64,000 nucleotides of DNA from Ryuthela nishihirai. Its lineage: Eukaryota; Arthropoda; Arachnida; Araneae; Heptathelidae. The position numbers were made by a program, and so were the translations under genes. The notes beneath the pieces are model-generated. The model did no database searches and was not told the origin of the DNA. It was given only the letters and a program-made list of their open reading frames with translations. Positions 56,984 through 64,000 of this stretch are shown one piece after another. Where the stretch lies: assembly GCA_038380435.1 (NCBI GenBank), contig JAWZYU010000001.1:16410001-16474000 (forward strand), written 5' to 3'. Position 1 is the first letter of the stretch; the number at the start of each line of letters is the position of its first letter.

Positions 56984-57112
56984 CTTGATGCGAGGCTTCC
57001 ATTTGTCTCCTTCCAGCTATCCAGTGGGTCCTCTTCCTTAACCTTCTCTGATCTCTTGGGGGTTCCATTTTGTGCCAAAAATGCCTCTCTGAGGTGGAAA
57101 ACCCAACCAAAA
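56984..57112 (+). repeat. Main SINE, copy 15, right part of a split old copy
   Basis: CTTGATGCGAGGCTTCCATT then TGTCTCC, CAGTGGGTCCTCTTCC and CCAAAAATGCC...CTGAGGTGG correspond to the second half of the SINE in plus orientation. The first half should precede the LTR element: GGATAGCCTTGA at 52663-52674 matches SINE GGATGGCCTTGA. The copy is old and much diverged. Confidence 0.75.
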
Positions 57113-58114
57113 TCTTGTGAATCAACGAATTTTTCCACAAGTCTTGTGTAAAGAACCTTACTTAATCTCTATCTGTAGTTTAAAAAAATTTCTTTTACAA
57201 TTTTTTTTCTGTCTAAAAAAATGACATATTTCAAAACTAAAAAAGTAGTTTGTTTGAAATGAAATTTTGAACAATGAAGTTTGTTTGAAATGTTTTGTCA
57301 TTCACATTTTTTAGAGAAAATAATATATATAATAAAAGAAGATATCTGTATGCGTGTCTGCCTTAGGCAGCCATAACTGATCGGAAATTTAACGTACCCA
57401 CTCCAAATTTTCAGAGAACGTTTCAGGTTGTGGTCCGGATTGCAGTGCCCAATTTCAGGTCGCAAGTCCAAACGGGGAGCATGCTAGAACCAAACATATT
57501 TACCATGCTATTCCTACTGGAAACGAGAATCGCTGTCAAATTTACTGTTGCCATTTACTGCTCCCTAATTGTCAAAGTAAAGAGTTAAAACAGCATTTAA
57601 ATCTGCTGCTGCTGCGAGATTCCCCACGTTTCCAAAGACATTATTAAGGCGTTACATTGCAACTAGGGACCAGATTTACTAACCCATCACGGGGTCAGTT
57701 AGGAGGAACCCACCTACGAAATTTGGGACCTTTCGGTGAGGAACGTCGGGTATTACAGAATGCCAAAGTCTGACGAAATAAATATCTCGATCGTTTCTCA
57801 CTCGCTCTGAGAGCGCGCCCCGAGTTAGCAATGACTTTTGCAACACCAGAAAATTCTTCGTGTTCCAACTGTGATAAAATGTTGGGGGGATACTCACAAA
57901 ACTAACCTTTAGTGCAGGAAACAACAGAATATGCAGATTAAAAGTGAGACACGAGCTGTCACAGTTTGTGTAGAAAGGAAACCACTGGCCAAATGGGAAC
58001 CTGATTTTTAAACCAATCCCTGGGGCACACGGGGGACGCTGTGCAGGAAATTCGAATAGTGCAGACGAATATAACAGGAGGCATAGGGCGGCAAAATCTG
58101 TGGTAACGGAAATA

Positions 58115-59447
58115 CAGTGTGTCCATAAAGTCTCTTTCAATTTGAAAAATTTATTAAAAAATCAAATGAATAGTTAAATATTTGGAAATTATTACAAAAT
58201 GAGAGGTAGATATTGAAGTTTTTTCCATCGTTTAATACATCTCTATATGGGCACCATTAGTTGCACGAAGCACAACAAGACGGTACTCGATTTCTTGCCA
58301 TGTTCGCTGTAGCATAGCCTCATCGATGGTGGCAATGGCATCTGTAATCTTTTGCTTTAGGTCAGTGATGTCCCGTATCTCTGTTCGATACACGATATCT
58401 TTAACATAACCCCATAGAAAGAAGTCCAGGGGAGTGATATCTGGTGAATGAGGTGGCCAAGGAATTGGGCCATCCCTTCCAATCCACCGGTCTGGAAATG
58501 TTTGATTTAGGAACCCACGGACTTGCAGTCCCCAATGTGGTGGTGCACCATCTTGCTGGAAAATGATGGTTGGTGAAAGATCATCTAGTTGTGGTGCCAT
58601 ATATTCAGTCAAAAGGTAAAATAAACATTTGCAGTAACTGATGCCTCATTGAAGAAAAATGGACCAAGGATTCGATTGCACATGATCCCACACCACACAT
58701 TAACCTTTGAACAATCTCGGTGAAGTTCACTAGTCACATGGGGGTGTTCTGATCCCCAGATTCTCATATTATGTGTGTTCAGTTTCCCTGAGACATGAAA
58801 GGTTGCCTCATCACTAAAACAAACTAGGGTGAATAACGTTTCATCCTCAGAAATTTTTTCCATCATGTTAACTGCAAACTCTTTTCGTCTTGGTTTATCA
58901 TTTGGCTCGAGGGCCTGTAAGAGTTGCACTTTGTAAGCGTACAATCGCAAGTTCTTGTGTAGGACTTTGTGCACCGTTGAACGTGGTAGCTCTAACTGTC
59001 TGGCAGCAGTACAGATGGACGTTGTGGGAGATCAACTAAAGGCTTGTCTTACACAATCGATGATTTCGTCAGATGTTCTTGGTCGTCCACTCCTCCCTTT
59101 ATCCAACACTGTCCCTGTCTCCATAAATTTCTTGTGCCATGAACGAAGTGACGGACGTGACCGTTGATCTCTTCCATACTTAGGTCTGTATTTTTGCTGA
59201 GTCTGCGTATCCGATTTCGTTTCAATAAACCATGATACACACTGTGCCTTCTCTTGAGGAGTAGCCATTTTTTAGAGTTTCTTTAAAAAATACCTCTTTC
59301 CTCAACGTGGTACCTGAAATACACAAATACAATGTGATTAAAACTTTGATAACTACTTAGTACATAGAACAAATTTTATTACGATATCTCATCACTTGCA
59401 TTTGTAATAAGTTTTTTAAATTGTAAAGAGACTTTATGGACACCCTG
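58115..59447 (-). mobile_element. Mariner-group transposon inside Helitron A
   Basis: TA at 58113-58114 and 59448-59449. Ends CAGTGTGTCCATAAAGTCTC and the inverted CAGGGTGTCCATAAAGTCTC. The uninterrupted Helitron B sequence (GAAATGAAATCTCGATAGC) confirms the insertion point. Confidence 0.96.
58232..59268 (-). pseudogene. Mariner-group transposase, nearly intact
   Basis: Starts MATPQEKAQCVSWFIETKSD at 59268. The HTH region (RSWHKKFMETGTVLDKGRSG) is followed by CFSDEATFHVSGKLNTHNMR (first D), IIFQQDGAPPHWGLQVRGFL (second D) and PPHSPDITPLDFFLWGYVKD (third D). It ends RATNGAHIEMY at 58232. About 345 codons, the normal size. Only two lesions were found: one in-frame TGA at about 59030 and one frameshift at about 58610. 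By my count 36 residues lie between the second and third D, as in the elements at 1703 and 42978. It is the best preserved transposase in the window. Confidence 0.92.
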
Positions 59448-59675
59448 TATATATCTCGATAGCTTACGCAGAAAATAAGCTACGGGCTATGAGAGAGCTC
59501 GCTGACGTCAACAACGATCCAAGCCAACACCGAACAAATTTCTTCCTGTTGAAAATCTGCCCTAAAGTATCGAGAAAGGGGGAGGACTTACAAAATTTAC
59601 CTTTAACTCAGTGAAAATAAGAATATACAGATTAAAAGTGACACCCGGGGCAGCGCCGGGTAAGTTCACCTAGTA

Positions 59676-60672
59676 TCCACGTATTGAAAGAAGATGTCTC
59701 TGTGTGTCTGTCTTAGGCAGCCATAACTGATCGCGAAATCAACGTACACGCTCCATATTTTCAGAGAACGTTTCAGGTTGTGGTCCGGATTGCAGTGCCC
59801 AATTTCAGGTCGAAAGTCCAAACGGGGAGCTTTTTACAAGCAAAATTATTTACCATGCTATTCCTACGGGAAACGAGAATTGCTGTCAAGTTTACTGTTG
59901 TCATTTATTGCTCGCTAACTGTGAAAGTAAAGAGTTAAAATAAATCTGCTGCCGTTGCCAGATTCTCCACATTTCTAAAGGCATTATTGAGGCATTCCAT
60001 TGCAGCTATCGACCTGTTTTCTTAACCAAATATGGAGTCGGGCAGTGGGAACCCGCTTATAATATTTGGGACCTTTCGGTGAAGTACGACGGGAATTACA
60101 GAATGCCAAAATCTGACGAAATAGATATCTGGATCTTTTCTTACGGGCTCTGAGAGCGCCCGCCGAATTAACAATGACTTTTGCAACACCGGAAAATAGT
60201 TCGTGTCCAAAACTATTATAAAATGTCAGGAGGGATACTCACAAAACTAACCTTTAGTGCAGAAAACAACAGAATATGCAGATTCAAAGTGAGACACGAG
60301 CTGTCACTATTTGTGTAGAAACGAAACCACGGGCCAAGTGAGAACCTGATTTTTAAACCAATCACTGGGCCACACGGGGTACGTTGTGTAGGAAAATGGG
60401 TTTGTGCAGACGAATATAACAGGAGCCATAGGGCGGCAAAATTTGTGGTAACGGAAATGAAATCTCGATAGCTTACGCAGAAACTAAGCCACGGGTGTGA
60501 GGAATGCTCGTTGACGTCAACAACGATCCGGGCAAATTTATTCCTGTTGAAAATCTGTGCTAAAGTGTAGGGGGGGAGGGGAGTTTCTTACAGAATTTAC
60601 CTTTAGTGCAGTGAAAATAAGAATATACAGTTCTAAAGTGACACCCTGACAGCGCCGGGTACATTCAGCTAG
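59676..60672 (+). mobile_element. Non-autonomous Helitron, copy B
   Basis: Starts TCCACGTATTGAAAGAAGAT and ends CAGCGCCGGGTACATTCAGCTAG-type sequence at 60672, followed by T. It directly follows copy A, separated only by the TA at 59674-59675. Co-linear with A without the mariner. The opposite strand at 60022-60210 holds a 62-codon open frame conserved in three copies. Confidence 0.87.
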
Positions 60673-61215
60673 TTGAAAATAAATGGCTTAACCTTAAATT
60701 TTAAACCAATGAAATGAATTACATGTTTAATATAAATAATTTCCTCCTCACTTCCCTCATTTTGTTCAAGGCTGTCCAGGCGTGATGTAACAAGATGGCC
60801 TTTGATTCAGCCCTCTACCACAGTTGCCATCTCGTGATACACGCATATGAAGCATGGCTCAATGTTCATCAGGAAAAAACTCGGCACATTTTCTACCCGC
60901 TATCGAAATTGTTTCACCGCTTGTATTTGTTCATGTTTGCAATACTTCTTATTGATGTACATCGCATTTACAGAAATAAATACTTCCGATCTCAAAAGCA
61001 AAATCGTTTCTTGTCTATATTGCTGTCTGTCACTCTACTTGTTTTGAGCTGAAAGCGAGCCCTCCTTATAGGCGGGGCAATTTCAATGACCAGCAGTGTA
61101 TTACAGTATTCCGATTTGTGATTTTTTAAAACCCCAAAAAATTCGACAGAGTGATTTTAAATAATAATTTAGCTTTTTAAATATTGCGATTGAATAAAAT
61201 CAACATATTGTATTA
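60673..61215. other. Spacer between Helitrons
   Basis: Short open plus frames (60795-61052) have no recognisable motif. Confidence 0.5.
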
Positions 61216-61402
61216 TTAGCTGAACGTACCCGGCGCTGTCAGGGTGTCACTTTTAAACTGTATATTCTTATTTTCACTGCACTAAAGGTAAATTCTTTAA
61301 GAAACTCCCCCCCCCCCTACATTTTAGCACAGATTTTCAACAGGAATAAATTTGCCCGGATCATTGTTGACGTCAGCGAGCACTCCTCATACCCGTGGCT
61401 TA
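61216..61402 (-). mobile_element. Helitron copy C, 3-prime part
   Basis: Minus orientation. The 3-prime end reads CAGCGCCGGGTACGTTCAG then CTAA, with T following. The rest of the copy resumes at 63226 after an insertion. Confidence 0.87.
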
Positions 61403-63216
61403 CGAGGCCGACGAGAAAGACAGGCCACGACACTGAGGCGATCCTCAGTCGTCACGTGATCAACTTAGTCCGGTAGCTGCAAACGTCACTCGATTCGTTC
61501 GCACAGAACCTTGTATCTCGTTTTTGCAATTTTATTTCGCTGTAATTTTTTCAAGAAACTTAATTTTGTTTTTCTTTCTTCATTCCCCATTTAATCTAAT
61601 TTGTGATAATTCTTAAAAAAATCAGCCGTTTCCTTAAAAAAATTAAAGGCATAATATTATAGGGTTTAGAATAAAGAGCAAAATCAGAAAACCAAAGGTG
61701 TGTTTAAATGGGGGGGGGGGAAATGTATATACAAATATATATATATTTAAATTCTTTTATGTTTTTTTTTAAACATTTAACAACTGCAAGGCATTGATTC
61801 AGAATAAACCACTGGTTTTCATTTACTTACCAGTTGCGGTATCCTTAATATTTACTTATTGATTACATTTGTTTTAATCTTTTGGTAAAGAAATCGCCCG
61901 ACCCAAATATAATTTAAAAAATATATACTTTCAGCGGTCACTTATTAGATAAATTTCCATGGTATGCAAGCAGTAATCGAGATTTTACAGCGCAATAACT
62001 TCTTAAAATTATTAAGGAAAATTGTGACAGTAGATACGTTGCACGTTTGGTATTTAATTATGGAATATTTAATAACAACTATTCCACTTTATATAACTGC
62101 TGTCGCGTAAACAGGTTGAAATGGAAGCAATAACCTGTACATTACTTTAGTGATAAATATTGTGAAAAGTATGAATACATTTTAGTAGTTCACATACTAA
62201 TTTCCATCAATTTTAAACGAGCTAAGTTAAATATTTATACCTTCATAACTATTTAAATACTGAACCTGATATTTCTAAAAACCTAGATTTGAGGTAGTTT
62301 ACAACAAATTATTTTCAGTGCAAACATGGGCAAGATGTCCCTGAGGCAACGTAATGCAAATACAATGCGGAATATACAGATTTGAATAAAACTTGTACTG
62401 TATTTAGCAGTAATATTTTAGAATATGCTACGGAAAATTACAAAACTCATAAAAAATTACGATTTTTTGCATATTGATTTTAACAATATACTAGTGTATA
62501 TCACAGCTTTGGAATATATTAAGTATATATTTCATTACACTTTTTTGGTTACTTTTCAACTCATAAAAGATGCCCAATGAAGATGTGACAAGAAATATAT
62601 TAGATCATGTAATATCAGTTCATTATAAAACATTTATTTAGTAAATTGATTTTAGTGAAAATTATGTATCTCTTCCTGAAAGACTCATACATAATCTAGA
62701 ACATGAAAGATATCCTAAAATTCATTAATTTTGCACTCACATAACACATCAGCTTCTGAAAGAACATAATATACTGCAAAAGTAATTTTCAGACACTAAA
62801 TTTTGCCAACATTCTTGGCACATAATTTTGTTTTAGATCACGCCATCTTTCAACACGTTCAAACTAGGCCTAAGAGAGCAATGCGCTCAAAACACTTTTC
62901 AAGCACTAAATAATTACTTTTATCAAACCACTAACTAAAGGAAATATTTCATGCTACAAATAATAATAATAAGGAGAAATGCTCACCTGTTTGGGGTAAT
63001 CCAAAGGTAGTTTGAAGACTACCTTTGGATTACCCCAAACAGGTGAGCATTTCTCCTGTTTGGGGTAATCCAAATTTGCAGCCTTTATTTACACGATGAC
63101 CGAAGCAAGCGACTGAAGAATAAGCACTTCGTTTCTATGACAATCGGACTGTAACCTCAGACTAAGTTGATCACGTGACATCCCAGTGTCGTGGCCTGTC
63201 TTTCTCGTCGGCATCG
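61403..63216. mobile_element. Mutator-like element without transposase
   Basis: 1814 bp, flanked by the 9-bp duplication CGTGGCTTA (61394-61402, 63217-63225). Inverted ends CGAGGCCGACGAGAAAGACA (left) and CGATGCCGACGAGAAAGACA (right) extend through GGCCACGACACTG; after a length difference they resume at TCACGTGATCAACTTAGTC. The 9-bp duplication and long inverted ends suit the Mutator superfamily. The interior is AT-rich and no coding frame was recognised. Confidence 0.8.
62973..63056. repeat. Perfect 39-bp stem hairpin
   Basis: 62973-63011 and 63018-63056 are exact reverse complements around the loop TTGAAG. The stem begins GGAGAAATGCTCACCTG. The word TGTTTGGGGTAATCCAAA is repeated a third time just after, at 63057-63074. 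Confidence 0.97.
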
Positions 63217-64000
63217 CGTGGCTTAGTTTCTGCGTAAGCTATCGAGATTTCATTTCCGTTACCATAAATTTTGCCGCCCTATGACTCCTGTTATATTCGT
63301 CTGCACAGGCCTATTTTCCTACACAACGTACCCCGTGTGGTCCAGTGATTGGTTTAAAAATGAGGTTCTCACTTGGCCCGTGGTTTCGTTTCTACACAAA
63401 TAGTGACAACTCGTGTCTCACTTTGAATCTGCATATTCTGTTGTTTTCTGCACTAAAGGTTAGTTTTGTAAGTATCCCTACTGACATTTTATCACAGTTT
63501 TGAACACGAACTATTTTCCGGTGTTGCAAAGGTCATTGTTAACTCGGCGGGCGCTCTCAGAGCCCGTACGAAAAGATCCAGATATCTATTTCGTCAGATT
63601 TTGGCATTCTGTAATTCCCGTCGTACTTCACCGAAAGGTCCCAAATATCATAGGCGGGTTCCCAATGCCCGACTCCATATTTGGTTAAGAAAACAGGTCC
63701 CTAGCTGCAATGGAACGCCACAATAATGCCTTTAGAAATGTGGAGAATCTGGCAACGGCAGCAGATTTAAATGCTATTTTAACTTTTACTTTCACAGTTA
63801 GCGAGCAGTAAATGACAACAGTAAACTTGACAGCAATTCTCGTTTCCCGTAGGAATAGCATGGCAAATAATTTTGCTTGTAAAAAGCTCCCCGTTTGGAC
63901 TTTCGACCTGAAATTGGGCACTGCAATCCGGACCACAACCTGAAACATTCTCTGAAAATTTCGAGCGTGTAAGTTAATTTCCCGATTAGTAGTGGCTGCC
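63217..64000 (-). mobile_element. Helitron copy C, 5-prime part, runs off the window
   Basis: Continues the Helitron body in minus orientation: TCTGCGTAAGCTATCGAGAT, GTTATATTCGTCTGCACAG and other words match copies A and B in order. The 5-prime end lies beyond 64000. The open frame at 63500-63688 is the counterpart of 60022-60210. Confidence 0.87.

Larger units (their letters stand above)
57325..59673 (+). mobile_element. Non-autonomous Helitron, copy A
   Basis: Starts near TATAATAAAAGAAGATATCT (exact 5-prime base uncertain) and ends ACCCGG-GGCAGCG-CCGGGT, a hairpin, then AAGTTCACCTAG with T following, matching the Helitron rule of a 3-prime hairpin and CTRR end. There are no terminal inverted repeats or target duplication. 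About 1.0 kb without the mariner at 58115-59447. It has no Rep/helicase coding. Confidence 0.85.

Overview
This window is repeat-rich, AT-rich nuclear DNA from a eukaryote, most plausibly an arthropod. The basis is the mix of Tc1/mariner, pogo/Tigger, hAT, Helitron, LTR and tRNA-derived SINE elements; the species cannot be named from it. I found no host protein-coding gene, no rRNA, no functional tRNA and no CRISPR. Nearly every open frame is a decayed transposase or lies inside a repeat.

Layout. 1-1.7 kb: AT-rich spacer. 1.7-13.4 kb: two mariner-group elements (1703-3165, 7480-9060), two Tc1-like elements (3433-4738, 11243-12629), three copies of the main SINE, two copies of a second shorter SINE, and a 247-bp MITE. 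14.9-25.8 kb: a decayed hAT transposase, small Tc1 remnants, a hAT MITE, tandem repeats and hairpins. 26.4-34.8 kb: a degenerate 32-43 bp minisatellite, broken by two SINEs' worth of insertions, a Tc1 and a Tigger, which turns round into an inverted repeat. A mariner sits almost exactly at the centre of that inverted repeat and itself holds two SINEs and one hAT MITE. 35-51 kb: a dispersed repeat, more SINEs, an internally deleted mariner, a decayed LINE reverse transcriptase, a further mariner (42978-44441), and a tandem repeat carrying AGGTCA half-sites 11 bp apart. 51.7-52.6 kb: an internally deleted pogo-like element.

52.7-57.0 kb: the most unusual object. It is a complete LTR retrotransposon on the minus strand, with LTRs of about 0.9 kb, a 5-bp target duplication, a tRNA-Ser primer site and a polypurine tract. 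Its 2.5-kb interior encodes no recognisable gag or pol. It encodes instead a long acidic/basic protein built from 77-residue tandem repeats. It inserted into an older SINE.

57.3-64 kb: non-autonomous Helitron copies, two head-to-tail and one inverted. One is broken by a mariner and another by a 1.8-kb element with terminal inverted repeats and a 9-bp target duplication (Mutator-like). That last element contains a perfect 39-bp hairpin.

The main SINE (about 385 bp, 14 well-supported copies plus one split copy) has pol III A and B boxes and mostly intact 10-14 bp target duplications, so it has been the most recently active family here. Nesting gives relative ages: SINEs lie in mariners, a hAT MITE in a mariner, an LTR element in a SINE, a mariner and a Mutator-like element in Helitrons. 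All coordinates and alignments were made by eye.
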